IMG/VR virus record: IMGVR_UViG_3300035698_013333
Coordinates: 1 to 53,150 of that record
DNA: 53,150 nucleotides
Source of the DNA: a virus
Direction: 5' to 3' (one strand)
The notes beneath the pieces were generated by a model. It was not told the origin of the DNA. It did not search any database and saw only the letters and a list, made by a program, of their open reading frames with translations. The translations under genes were made by a program, and so were the position numbers. Shown here piece after piece: positions 1 to 7,067 of this stretch (position 1 is the stretch's first letter; the number at the start of each line of letters is the position of its first letter).

Positions 1-140
1 AACATCCATTCGATTCTCACAAGGCCAGTAGCCGGTACTGCTATGCAGATTCTTTTTTTCCATCCTTTCCACAGGTCACTTTTAATACAAATATTTACAG
101 GCTGATTTAATTTCTTCTTCTTTTTGATTGTTTTTTTCAT
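1..140 (-). CDS. Probable glycosyltransferase, N-terminal fragment
   Basis: Only the first 46 codons lie in the window. The protein starts with a Lys-rich stretch, then reads ICIAVPATGLVRIEW, which resembles the first beta-strand and nucleotide-binding turn of GT-A glycosyltransferases of phages and uncultured bacteria. Its ATG overlaps the stop of the upstream methyltransferase gene (ATGA), so the two are probably translationally coupled. The family call rests on this short segment and on the neighbouring glycosyltransferases; the catalytic region is outside the window. Confidence 0.5.
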   Translation of the reverse strand, partial: MKKTIKKKKKLNQPVNICIKSDLWKGWKKRICIAVPATGLVRIEWM

Positions 141-691
141 AGCATCACCGGCTTTCCTTCCTTGAGCATTTTCAAGATTTTATCCTTTTCTTTGATAGAT
201 ATTTTTTCAAGGACAACTTCCATATTTCCGTGTTCCCACCATTTACTCTGGATTATTTTCCACGGGCTCACTGCATAGATTGAATAAAGAGGATATCTCG
301 GGTCAAAGTAAGTCCACGTTGTTTCATTACAGGGATTACAATGTGTCGGGTCCTGAATAAATCCGTGTGACCATCCGTAAGGCAGACTTATCCAACATTG
401 ACCGCCTGTTTTCATGATTCTCCACCATTCGTCCATTACTCCGAGAAATTTTTTAGGTGTGATATGCTCAACGAGATGACTTGCAAGAATAACACCGCAA
501 CAATCAGCCGGTAAAGGGTAGGGCACATCTTCGATATCATGCACAATATCGACACCCTCTACAGGCCGGATATCCATTCCTATGAAACCTTTTTGTTTAT
601 TACTGCCACAGCCAACATCTAATTTTATCCCGAGATTATTTTTTTTGAGAAGTTTTTGGATATTCTTTGTGGATTTATAAATCTGTTTCAT
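137..691 (-). CDS. Class I SAM-dependent methyltransferase
   Basis: A 184-aa protein with SAM-binding motif I (LDVGCGS, residues 24-30), an acidic strand-2 end (GMDIRP) and a Methyltransf_11-like core around ASHLVEHI followed by a W-rich substrate loop. The start has a strong AAGGAGGA site five bases upstream and overlaps the stop of a small RHH gene. It sits in a cluster of methyltransferases and glycosyltransferases, so a sugar or other glycan precursor is the likeliest substrate. The substrate is inference; the fold is well supported. Confidence 0.88.
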   Translation of the reverse strand: MKQIYKSTKNIQKLLKKNNLGIKLDVGCGSNKQKGFIGMDIRPVEGVDIVHDIEDVPYPLPADCCGVILASHLVEHITPKKFLGVMDEWWRIMKTGGQCWISLPYGWSHGFIQDPTHCNPCNETTWTYFDPRYPLYSIYAVSPWKIIQSKWWEHGNMEVVLEKISIKEKDKILKMLKEGKPVML

Positions 692-825
692 TTGTCCTCC
701 TTCTGGTCTTTGAAAAAATCTATAATTCGCCTAACCATTTCAGAAAAACAAATGCCCTGAGATTTAGCTTGACGAGAGATGAAATTAATATGTTGTTTAG
801 ATAAGGAGATTAATTTTTTAATCAT
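688..825 (-). CDS. Small ribbon-helix-helix (CopG/Arc-like) regulator
   Basis: Codes for 45 aa: a short basic N-terminal strand (MIKKLISLSKQ) and a helix-turn-helix stretch with FSEMVRRIIDFF, the pattern of RHH DNA-binding dimers. Its stop overlaps the methyltransferase start (ATGA). There is no Shine-Dalgarno; the predicted transcription start falls on the ATG, so the mRNA may be leaderless. A perfect 17-bp palindrome lies between the -35 and -10 boxes, so autorepression is the simplest model. The RHH call is from pattern only, as the protein is short. Confidence 0.65.
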   Translation of the reverse strand: MIKKLISLSKQHINFISRQAKSQGICFSEMVRRIIDFFKDQKEDK

Positions 826-831
826 GATTAT

Positions 832-860
832 AATATATCTACTAGATATACTTATGTCAA
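832..860 (-). promoter_or_regulatory. Sigma70-like promoter containing a palindromic operator
   Basis: On the minus strand, TTGACA (855-860) and TATATT (832-837) are separated by 17 bp. The spacer and -10 contain the perfect palindrome TATATCTA-C-TAGATATA (834-850). The -10 box ends six bases before the ATG of the RHH gene, which predicts a leaderless transcript. A regulator bound to the palindrome would block RNA polymerase. Confidence 0.75.
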
Positions 861-864
861 GATT

Positions 865-1446
865 TTATTTTTTTGTAGATATTAGGGATATTTGCCTTTG
901 TTCTTTGGGAGTCCTGAGTTCTATTCCTTGCTTCGTAAGATATCCTTTAACTTTATTCTTATGCCATCCTAACTCTTCTCCTATATTTCTGAAAGACCTC
1001 TTTTTATTCAGATATTCATTTTTCACCCATTCAAAGTCAATCTTTCCATACATTACTTTATGACTTCTTGGCTTCTTAAATTTAGCTATTCTACGACAGT
1101 GAGCCAATACTTTATCTGATACAGTATATTTAAATTTAATTCCTTTTTGTTTTAAATATTCTCTTGTAATCTGTTCCTGTCTACTATGCTCTGTATTATC
1201 AGCACATAGTATTAAATTATCGGGGTGATTATCTAATCGATTTCCATTCTTGTGATGACATTGTTCTTCTCCCTCTAAAACTCTCCCTATTTTTTTCTCT
1301 AAAACTAATATATGATATCCAATATATCTTGCCTTTATTTTTCTTGGATAATTCTTTGGCTTTGAGACATAGATATATCCTTTTACAAGATATCCACTCT
1401 TTCCTAAATCCTTTAAATCTATATCTTCCGGTTTATACTCTGTCAT
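865..1446 (-). CDS. HNH homing-type endonuclease
   Basis: A 193-aa protein with the phage HNH signature HHKNGNRLDNHPDNL, typical of free-standing HNH nucleases that nick DNA and spread by homing. The C-terminal half has a helix-turn-helix-like segment (IGEELGWHKNKVKGYL) that probably gives target specificity. The start has an AAGGAGA site and its own promoter. It lies as a separate unit between a terminator and the RHH promoter, as expected of a selfish insertion. The HNH call is firm; mobility is inferred. Confidence 0.88.
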   Translation of the reverse strand: MTEYKPEDIDLKDLGKSGYLVKGYIYVSKPKNYPRKIKARYIGYHILVLEKKIGRVLEGEEQCHHKNGNRLDNHPDNLILCADNTEHSRQEQITREYLKQKGIKFKYTVSDKVLAHCRRIAKFKKPRSHKVMYGKIDFEWVKNEYLNKKRSFRNIGEELGWHKNKVKGYLTKQGIELRTPKEQRQISLISTKK

Positions 1447-1465
1447 AATATTCTCCTTTTTAAAT

Positions 1466-1493
1466 ACTATAACATATCCTTTTCTTTAGTCAA
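1466..1493 (-). promoter_or_regulatory. Promoter of the HNH gene
   Basis: TTGACT (1488-1493) and TATAGT (1466-1471) with a 16-bp spacer and an extended -10 TG (ATATGTTATAGT). It lies just after a terminator and about 20 bases before the HNH gene. The ATATG-T-TATA block recurs at the promoters near 49170 and 51470. Confidence 0.65.
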
Positions 1494-1516
1494 TGGATTA
1501 TTCGCCCACTAGAATA

Positions 1517-1552
1517 AACAAAAAAAAGGAGATATAGTTACATATCTCCTTT
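1517..1552 (-). terminator. Rho-independent terminator after a virion gene
   Basis: A perfect 11-bp stem (1525-1535 with 1542-1552, six-base loop) is followed on the minus strand by a T tract (A tract on the plus strand, 1517-1527). It lies directly downstream of the 155-aa virion protein gene and separates it from the HNH gene. Confidence 0.85.
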
Positions 1553-1574
1553 AAGTTTATCCATTTATCAACTA

Positions 1575-2042
1575 TTAAGAAAATCTAAGCTGATAGGTGG
1601 CGTTCACATTCTGGTTTGAAGCCCACTGACTCGTGGTATAAGTAGTACCACTAAGAATAGTTCCTGTCGCACTTGTATTTATCAATGCGATATTCTGGAT
1701 TGTACAAGTACTGCCCATTTGCGAGCCTGCAAACTGGCAAGTGCATTGGAGAGTCTTTGATGCAACCGCTGTATTAGCAGTTGACACCCTTGTTCCAGTT
1801 TCACCTTCTAGCGATGTGTCAGCGACACCCGGTGCTGTTCCTGTTCCTATCGCCATGAATGAAACTTGTTTAGAACCGGCTACGGCCCCTAACGCACCAA
1901 CGATATAATCTTGGAAACCAAGATTGACTACGGTGTTTTCAATCCACCCTGAGTCGCCCATGATTTTCCCTGATTTTGCGTCAACGAGTTGCAGTTTTGC
2001 AAAACCTTTGACTTTGAGGGATTCTACACTCTTGCGTCCCAT
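1575..2042 (-). CDS. Virion-associated structural protein (tail fibre or decoration type)
   Basis: A 155-aa, Ser/Thr/Ala/Gly-rich beta protein. The segment FMAIGTGTAPGVADTSLEGE is a pattern common near the start of phage tail-fibre, collar or appended virion proteins; the C-terminal half is rich in Thr, Ala and Asn like surface beta-structures. It has its own promoter and a strong terminator, and a GGAGG ribosome-binding site, so it is probably made in high amounts. The exact role cannot be read from sequence. Confidence 0.6.
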   Translation of the reverse strand: MGRKSVESLKVKGFAKLQLVDAKSGKIMGDSGWIENTVVNLGFQDYIVGALGAVAGSKQVSFMAIGTGTAPGVADTSLEGETGTRVSTANTAVASKTLQCTCQFAGSQMGSTCTIQNIALINTSATGTILSGTTYTTSQWASNQNVNATYQLRFS

Positions 2043-2087
2043 CAGATTAACCTCCTTTAACAGACGCTTAAAAGATTCACCATTTAT

Positions 2088-2116
2088 AATATATCATATT
2101 ACTGATATGTAATCAA
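2088..2116 (-). promoter_or_regulatory. Promoter of the virion protein gene
   Basis: TTGATT (2111-2116) and TATATT (2088-2093), 17-bp spacer, with TG one base before the -10 (AATATGATATATT). It overlaps the end of the baseplate-domain gene and gives a leader of about 40 bases before the ATG at 2042. Confidence 0.65.
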
Positions 2117-2424
2117 GGGTTTAATGATTTCTTGACGTTGATAAAAATATCTTTGGTCGTAAAAACTTTCCCTGAGATAGTAAGTTCCAGACCTCCGATG
2201 TAATTACCGCCCTTCGGAAAATCTCCTGAGACTACTGTGTACTTGCAAGTTCCATCCGCTTCTGTAACTAAAACACAGGCTCCGTCAACAATATTTCTTC
2301 TTGAATTTGATTCCACCACCTGAAAATTTACTGTATATCCTGTCAGGTCAAATGCTGTTCCGTCTGACTGCTTTACAGTAAAATTAATATTATATCCATA
2401 ATCATCTTCTCTTATTTCCATCAT
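2113..2424 (-). CDS. BppU-like baseplate/receptor-binding N-terminal domain protein
   Basis: A 103-aa beta protein whose whole length fits the N-terminal Ig-like domain of phage baseplate upper proteins (BppU_N family): opening GYNINFTVKQSDGTAFDLTG, a middle VDGACVLVTEADGTCKYTV and a final strand ending VKKSLNP. In siphophages this domain anchors receptor-binding proteins to the baseplate. Here it stands alone with no long C-terminal module, so it may be an adaptor. It follows a small acidic gene. Confidence 0.65.
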   Translation of the reverse strand: MMEIREDDYGYNINFTVKQSDGTAFDLTGYTVNFQVVESNSRRNIVDGACVLVTEADGTCKYTVVSGDFPKGGNYIGGLELTISGKVFTTKDIFINVKKSLNP

Positions 2425-2430
2425 ATCCTC

Positions 2431-2556
2431 CTATTCTGCAACTACTTCAATCGAGATATCTGTATTAAAAGTTTCTACATCAACATCCGTGTCTTGAAGC
2501 TCTGCAGTAACATCTCTGTCAAAAATATTTACTATTACATCCACATCATTAGCCAT
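2431..2556 (-). CDS. Small acidic protein, unknown
   Basis: A 41-aa acidic peptide dominated by Asp, Val and Glu (MANDVDVIVNIFDRD at the start). This ATG was chosen because GGAGGG lies eight bases upstream and the gene then begins one base after the preceding stop; a longer reading would run back into the glycosyltransferase gene. No family recognised. Alternating V/I and D/E suggests a small beta structure. Confidence 0.5.
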   Translation of the reverse strand: MANDVDVIVNIFDRDVTAELQDTDVDVETFNTDISIEVVAE

Positions 2557-2557
2557 T

Positions 2558-3265
2558 TTATTCCCTCCATCCTTGCTCTCTTTCTTTCTTGTATCTTCGG
2601 GTAGCATGCTGACAACAAGTAACATCTAAAAATTCTTTCTTATACTTAAATTGTAGCATATCATCGCTTCTTTGTAAAAGTTCGCGTTGTTTTACTTCTG
2701 AAAATGTATCTTTTAAAGTTACGCTACCGTAATGAAAAATTTCTGTATCTGAGCAGTATTGAGTTTTCCACCATGAATATTCTAGTCTTGTAATCCAATC
2801 TCTTTCGTGACCATATAAAAGTTTTTTCTCGAAATATCCTATCTCATTGAAGCATTGACGTTTAACCAAACAGAAAGAAAGTTCTGAATATCTATATCCG
2901 GCTTCGGTGCAGAATTTTGTCTCGATGAGGCCTGTCCTTTTATCAAGGGTATAATTCCACATCTTATCAAGCCAGAATTTATCTCTTATAAGAATATCAG
3001 AATGAACAAGCGCTATCCAATCAGATGAACAAATACGAATGCCCTGATTAAATCCTTCGGCAACTCCTACGTTCTTTCTATTCAGGATTAAATGAGGGAT
3101 ATTATTCTTTAACCAATCAAGGCTTCCGTCTTTGGAGTTCTGGTCAACAACTATCAGGTTATAATCACCTTCTGTATTTTCCCAGATGCTTTGAATACAG
3201 GCTTCTATGTAGCCTTGATTATTGCAGTTCAATACTATAATGTCTATCGGGTCGAATAGTTTCAT
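2558..3265 (-). CDS. Glycosyltransferase family 2
   Basis: A 235-aa GT-A protein. It begins with IDIIVLNCNNQGYIEACIQS, has the nucleotide-binding VVDQNSKDGS near residue 47 and a metal-binding HSDILI segment near residue 100 in place of a plain DxD, then a C-terminal acceptor region with LLYGHERDW. The ATG overlaps the stop of an upstream Cys-rich gene; an upstream TTG reading is not needed. It transfers a sugar from a nucleotide donor, most likely onto a glycan made by this gene block. Confidence 0.85.
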   Translation of the reverse strand: MKLFDPIDIIVLNCNNQGYIEACIQSIWENTEGDYNLIVVDQNSKDGSLDWLKNNIPHLILNRKNVGVAEGFNQGIRICSSDWIALVHSDILIRDKFWLDKMWNYTLDKRTGLIETKFCTEAGYRYSELSFCLVKRQCFNEIGYFEKKLLYGHERDWITRLEYSWWKTQYCSDTEIFHYGSVTLKDTFSEVKQRELLQRSDDMLQFKYKKEFLDVTCCQHATRRYKKEREQGWRE

Positions 3266-3429
3266 TTTTTCTTCTTGTGAGTACAAGCAGTACAAAAATC
3301 ATCGTGATACTGCATATCTTTTCCTGTCTTCCCTTCTTTGTGACATTCCCAACCGTAACATCTTCCGTTACCCTTCAGCAAACACCAAGCCGGTGGTTCA
3401 TATTCTGGTTTTTCTATCGGACTTATCAT
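3262..3429 (-). CDS. Small Cys/His-rich, probably zinc-binding protein
   Basis: A 55-aa protein with six Cys and several His (CYGWECHKEG and FCTACTHKKKK), which suggests one zinc site. Its stop overlaps the glycosyltransferase start (ATGA), supporting real translation. No named family recognised; many proteins of this size and composition occur elsewhere in the window. Confidence 0.6.
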   Translation of the reverse strand: MISPIEKPEYEPPAWCLLKGNGRCYGWECHKEGKTGKDMQYHDDFCTACTHKKKK

Positions 3430-3430
3430 T

Positions 3431-3502
3431 TTATTCTTTACATTCCCTTAAACCGTGATAAAATTTGCACTTCTGGAATGCCTTGATTTTTAAAATGGCC
3501 AT
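3431..3502 (-). CDS. Possible 23-aa Cys-containing peptide
   Basis: A short frame encoding MAILKIKAFQKCKFYHGL and ending with CKE before TAA, one base ahead of the next ATG. It has C-x-FYHG-x3-C spacing like a half zinc site. The start codon is inside a perfect 16-bp palindrome (TAAAATGGCCATTTTA). No clear ribosome-binding site. It could be a leader peptide of the next gene or chance. Confidence 0.25.
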   Translation of the reverse strand: MAILKIKAFQKCKFYHGLRECKE

Positions 3503-3514
3503 TTTAAATATTGA

Positions 3515-3546
3515 GCTTTAAGTAAGCTATCCTAAGGTCTTAAAGC
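3515..3546. repeat. Intergenic inverted repeat
   Basis: Perfect 8-bp arms GCTTTAAG and CTTAAAGC separated by 16 bases, just downstream of a methyltransferase gene. There is no T tract on the minus strand, so it is not a standard terminator; an RNA-stability or regulatory hairpin is possible. Confidence 0.4.
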
Positions 3547-3558
3547 CAGAAGCACAAA

Positions 3559-4140
3559 TTATTTTATCTTTTGTAATATTCCAATACCGCAAGGATTCGT
3601 TTTTCCGAAAATTTCGATATACCCTGCGTATTCAGGTCTCCTTTTTATTTCTTCCCACTTTTTGAAAGGACCTACTCCATGACGAATAATATCGTGAAGG
3701 ATGATTAGGCCACCTGCTCGAACAAACTTATTGTAATTATTTACATCTGACGAAACATAATCATAATCGTGTCTTCCATCGATAAATAAAACACTTGCTA
3801 ATCTCCCGTCAAGCATATTGTCAACGACTGATACAGTCTCTAAATTTTTACTATCGCCAATAACAAAATTTACTCTTGGGTCTTCTCTAAATTGTTCCTG
3901 TACTATCGGCATAAATCCCCTGTCGTTCAGGTCAATGCTGATAAGTAAACTCTGGCTAATTGAAAGTATTTCCCGCCAGAACCTCAAAGTGCCGCCTCTG
4001 AATGTTCCTATCTCAATGATGACTCTAGGAGTTACCATCCTCAAAACTGCACTCAGCATATTGTATAATTCAAATTTATTTTGAGCAGGGCCGTATGCCT
4101 GTTGTCCGAATAATTCATCAAACCTTTCTTGTGGTATCAT
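3559..4140 (-). CDS. Class I methyltransferase (Methyltransf_24 / cephalosporin hydroxylase-like)
   Basis: A 193-aa Rossmann methyltransferase with motif I IEIGTFRGGTLRFW, acidic strand end ISIDLND, and FIDGRHDYDYVSSDV followed by GGLIILHDI, the hallmark of the Methyltransf_24 / cephalosporin-hydroxylase-like group. Members act on small molecules or sugars. A paralogue with the same layout lies two genes upstream. The start overlaps the stop of the preceding methyltransferase by four bases. Confidence 0.85.
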   Translation of the reverse strand: MIPQERFDELFGQQAYGPAQNKFELYNMLSAVLRMVTPRVIIEIGTFRGGTLRFWREILSISQSLLISIDLNDRGFMPIVQEQFREDPRVNFVIGDSKNLETVSVVDNMLDGRLASVLFIDGRHDYDYVSSDVNNYNKFVRAGGLIILHDIIRHGVGPFKKWEEIKRRPEYAGYIEIFGKTNPCGIGILQKIK

Positions 4141-4817
4141 TTTACTGCTCCTTTATATCTTTTTAGTAACTCGCTATGAACATAAGAAAAAATAGATTTA
4201 CATTCCATTAACAGAGGATATGCACCTCTTTTATGTCTTTTAACAAACAAGAAAGTATTCTGTGCATACCACCAGTAATCCCCGCAACATTTTTTAATAG
4301 TATCTCTTATATCACAGACAAAATATCCTTGCTTAATAAACTTATCTATCCAGTAATCTGGAAACTGCTCATTAATATGATGACGACCACCTTGTAACGG
4401 AATCGCAGCTCCGAATAAAACTAAATCACTTATCGTAGATAAATCTTCTACGAAAGAATCTGCCCGAGACTCCGATAAATGTTCTGCGGTTTCAAGGCAG
4501 ATAGCCATATCATATTTTCTTTGGAGTCTCAAAGTATGCTCTAAATCGTGAGCAATAAACTCTTTTTCATTTATAAATAAACTCTCTTTCGGGACCCATT
4601 CACCGTCAATACCCAATAAATCTTGAATGCCGAGCTGTCCGATAACTGATAACCATTCGCCTCTGTTACATCCTATATCAATTATTGAATTCATCTGACA
4701 AGGAATACTAAAAATAAGATTAAATACCCTTTCCATTATTTCTTTTACACAGGCTATGTACTTCTCAGGCATTTTAGCAGTATAATTTTTGTCTTTATAA
4801 TATTCGGCTGTTTCCAT
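4137..4817 (-). CDS. Class I SAM-dependent methyltransferase
   Basis: A 226-aa protein with motif I IIDIGCNRGEWLS, strand 2 LLGIDGE, and CLETAEHL before strand 4, typical of the Methyltransf_23-type sugar or glycan methyltransferases. The ATG chosen is the one in TAATG overlap with the preceding stop; an in-frame upstream start would overlap that gene by another 30 bases. The C-terminal Trp/Tyr-rich loop (DYWWYAQNTF) probably shapes the substrate pocket. Confidence 0.82.
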   Translation of the reverse strand: METAEYYKDKNYTAKMPEKYIACVKEIMERVFNLIFSIPCQMNSIIDIGCNRGEWLSVIGQLGIQDLLGIDGEWVPKESLFINEKEFIAHDLEHTLRLQRKYDMAICLETAEHLSESRADSFVEDLSTISDLVLFGAAIPLQGGRHHINEQFPDYWIDKFIKQGYFVCDIRDTIKKCCGDYWWYAQNTFLFVKRHKRGAYPLLMECKSIFSYVHSELLKRYKGAVK

Positions 4818-5437
4818 TATCTTTTCACCAACACCTTTATTCCACAATGTCCGTCAACGCAGTCAAACGCACAATGGATTCTAAATTTTGATTTCTTTAT
4901 ATCCCAAACTGAGCCATATTCACTTCTGTTCTCTTTAGGAATCATTAAGTCCTCAATAGCCGTCCTGACATTTGTGTTTCGCGTTGCATCGTGCCAGACT
5001 ACTACCGCATCATCAGCTAATAAATGTTCGTAGTTAAGAAAATCAAATTTAGCTGAATCGTATGAGTGCTCACCGTCAATATATAATAAATCTATTTTAT
5101 TACCTTTAAGAATTTGAGTAGTGCGGTAGACCGTATCTATATCTCTGCTGTCAGCGATAAGGAAATTCATCCTTTTATCAGCCCTGTATCTCTCAACCAC
5201 CTTTTCTACTTCTGCGTATAAGCCTTGACTGGCATCATTTAAATTTATATCAATACCTATGAAAATTCCTTTAGTTGTTAAGAATGGAGGCCAGAATAGC
5301 GTTGAACCACCTGTTGCTACTCCTATTTCGACCACAGTATTAAGCGAGGGTTTATAACCATAAAGCCAACACAAGAATAATTTATGTTCTTGAGGACAAC
5401 CACCTATTAATTTTTCAAACTCTCTGCTTCTTCTCAT
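4817..5437 (-). CDS. Class I methyltransferase (Methyltransf_24-like)
   Basis: A 206-aa paralogue of the 193-aa enzyme two genes downstream: VVEIGVATGGSTLFW, GIDINLND, LLYIDGEHSYDSAKFDF, then VVVWHDATRN in the same order. It differs by a C-terminal Cys-containing strand (FDCVDGHCGIKVLV). Coexistence of two related enzymes and a third methyltransferase between them suggests stepwise methylation of one glycan or related acceptors. Substrate unknown. Confidence 0.83.
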   Translation of the reverse strand: MRRSREFEKLIGGCPQEHKLFLCWLYGYKPSLNTVVEIGVATGGSTLFWPPFLTTKGIFIGIDINLNDASQGLYAEVEKVVERYRADKRMNFLIADSRDIDTVYRTTQILKGNKIDLLYIDGEHSYDSAKFDFLNYEHLLADDAVVVWHDATRNTNVRTAIEDLMIPKENRSEYGSVWDIKKSKFRIHCAFDCVDGHCGIKVLVKR

Positions 5438-5650
5438 TTAAGCCTCCAATGGATTCCATTCTTCTGATTCAAGCTCATAAGCCGGTTCAAAATCTGTAAA
5501 CTCTGACTCATCAATTAACGGCGGTCTTGGGTCGTCATCTTTAACAGACCAATCAGGACTACATCCGGCAATAATAATTAATAATATAACAAGAAATGTT
5601 TTTAAGGCAGTAACCATACATCCGTCATCATAGTCTCTTTCTTCTCTCAT
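5438..5650 (-). CDS. Small predicted lipoprotein
   Basis: A 70-aa protein with a hydrophobic helix LKTFLVILLIIIAGC ending in a lipobox (IAGC; Cys30), then an acidic, Pro-rich tail. A GGAGGAATAAT site supports the first ATG, but the 29 residues before Cys are long and acidic; initiation at the internal Met 12 would give a more ordinary signal peptide with Cys19. Probably anchored in a host membrane, which suits the nearby peptidases and glycan enzymes. Confidence 0.6.
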   Translation of the reverse strand: MREERDYDDGCMVTALKTFLVILLIIIAGCSPDWSVKDDDPRPPLIDESEFTDFEPAYELESEEWNPLEA

Positions 5651-5651
5651 A

Positions 5652-5813
5652 TTATTCCTCCGCTCTGTCACCTTCAAAGCCGATAATATTCCAGTAATAT
5701 TCACCATCCCAATTCTTAGTAACCAAAACATACTTTTTAACGTCTTTAAGCAAAGCTATAAAATAAGCTGTAAATGGAATTCTAAAATATACTTTTATTT
5801 TCCAACACTTCAT
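5652..5813 (-). CDS. Small protein, unknown
   Basis: A 53-aa protein starting MKCWKIKVYFRIPFTAYF. The ATG overlaps the stop of the papain-like peptidase gene (ATGA), so it is probably co-translated with it. The N-terminal half is hydrophobic and aromatic, too short and charged for a clear membrane segment. No family recognised. Confidence 0.5.
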   Translation of the reverse strand: MKCWKIKVYFRIPFTAYFIALLKDVKKYVLVTKNWDGEYYWNIIGFEGDRAEE

Positions 5814-6472
5814 ATTACTACTGCTCCCTGAATGAATTGTTCGTGGAATTGAGTCCAACTCAGCCGAGCAAATCCGTGTGTTCCCCAATTCACACCCCAA
5901 CTGTTCTGGATATAGACTCCGAAATCATCATACCCACAGAGCAACACAGCGTGACCACCTAATATTTTTTGTTCTCCGTAATCTGATATCTTTCCTGTCT
6001 TTCGTTCTACCTTATTCCATTCATCTGTTATTTCAAATCCGGCAAGACAAACTCCGTGTCGATGCAAGGCAAACATTACGCTTCGTCTGGTATTTTTAAC
6101 TGACTCATATCTTCCTTGCTCAATCAACTTTAATTTCATAGCGCCTCTGACAGCTGATTTGAGAGTAGTTCCTTTTCTCGGGATAAAATCAAATTCTTTC
6201 GCTGCAAGATAGATTGAATCACCGTCTACTTGTTTTGGATAATGTAATTTTTTCCAGTTATTATATTCAATATATCCCGCCATAGCGTAACCGGCACAAT
6301 GGGGAGTAGGGCCTTGATTACTTGTTATCAAAAGCATATCTCTGCTGTCAATCTTTCTAGGAGCGTGAAACTTTTTATTAGTCTGTAACATTACGTCTGC
6401 TTCGCCCGCATCGAAAGCTAGATATCCGGCTCTGAATTTTGTTTTCTTATATTTCTTTAGAAAATCAAGCAT
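5810..6472 (-). CDS. Papain-like (C1 family) cysteine peptidase
   Basis: A 220-aa protein carrying all C1 landmarks in order: oxyanion Gln53 (SNQGPTPHC), nucleophile Cys59, His174 in GGHAVLLCGYDD, and Asn190 in IQNSWGVNWG. There is no signal peptide or propeptide, so it is shorter than secreted papains. It overlaps an NlpC/P60-like gene upstream and is coupled to small genes downstream. Possible roles are virion protein processing, exit from the cell, or a cargo effector; none is shown by sequence. Family assignment is strong. Confidence 0.88.
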   Translation of the reverse strand: MLDFLKKYKKTKFRAGYLAFDAGEADVMLQTNKKFHAPRKIDSRDMLLITSNQGPTPHCAGYAMAGYIEYNNWKKLHYPKQVDGDSIYLAAKEFDFIPRKGTTLKSAVRGAMKLKLIEQGRYESVKNTRRSVMFALHRHGVCLAGFEITDEWNKVERKTGKISDYGEQKILGGHAVLLCGYDDFGVYIQNSWGVNWGTHGFARLSWTQFHEQFIQGAVVI

Positions 6473-7058
6473 CTTTTAGCTCCTTTGAGTCATAGATGAT
6501 ACGACAAAGAATATCTCGTAAATCATCAGGAGTAATTGTCGGCTTTCCGAGTCTTGTTTTAAGTCTCATATTGATTTTATTTTTGAACAGCTCAAAGCCA
6601 TGATAAATAAGCTCTGAACAGCTGACTGATTTATCATCAGTAAAATTAAAACTAAAATCATAAGGGTCATTCAGTCTAGTTTTAATTCTGTAAGTAACAT
6701 CACAAATCTCTTGTGTAGTAAGCGCAGGCCTGAGTACAAGTATTTCATCACATCTCAGGAACGTAAATATATCTTCTGCTTTAACTCCATCGAAAACAGC
6801 ATGAATTACTGTCTGAGGACATTCCATCGTGAACCCTGCATAATAGCCAACGTGAGTATAATCACCACCCATAAAAAATCCGGTAACATAATGTTTATAA
6901 TTCCTGAGTAAAATATCTCCTTCTTTAATCTTTGACAGGATAGCTCGATAGTCTGGTCCTTTAACCTTATATGCTGTACCACCGAAAGTAAGCCATAATG
7001 GGAATGGAAATAATTGAACACTTGAAAACCATCTGATAAACTTCTCTTTAAAATTCAT
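6465..7058 (-). CDS. Permuted NlpC/P60 (YiiX-like) cysteine hydrolase
   Basis: A 197-aa protein with the features of the YiiX/YebB-like permuted NlpC/P60 group: GDILLR (48-52), His69 in DYTHVGYYAG and Cys147 in SVSCSELIYHGF, with His before Cys as in circular permutation. Such enzymes hydrolyse amides or thioesters in peptidoglycan, lipids or peptides. The start lies 9 bp after a glycosyltransferase gene. Two thiol hydrolases side by side is unusual for a phage; joint action on the envelope or virion is possible. Confidence 0.78.
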   Translation of the reverse strand: MNFKEKFIRWFSSVQLFPFPLWLTFGGTAYKVKGPDYRAILSKIKEGDILLRNYKHYVTGFFMGGDYTHVGYYAGFTMECPQTVIHAVFDGVKAEDIFTFLRCDEILVLRPALTTQEICDVTYRIKTRLNDPYDFSFNFTDDKSVSCSELIYHGFELFKNKINMRLKTRLGKPTITPDDLRDILCRIIYDSKELKDA

Positions 7059-7067
7059 ATTATCACC

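Noticed and set aside
779-1063. Plus-strand frames longer than 60 codons, here and across the window
   Set aside because: They lie opposite well-supported minus-strand genes, have atypical Phe/Ser/Leu/Ile-rich composition and no ribosome-binding sites.
3491-3506. Perfect palindrome TAAAATGGCCATTTTA as an operator
   Set aside because: No promoter boxes are close and it covers a possible start codon; a chance AT-rich palindrome cannot be excluded.
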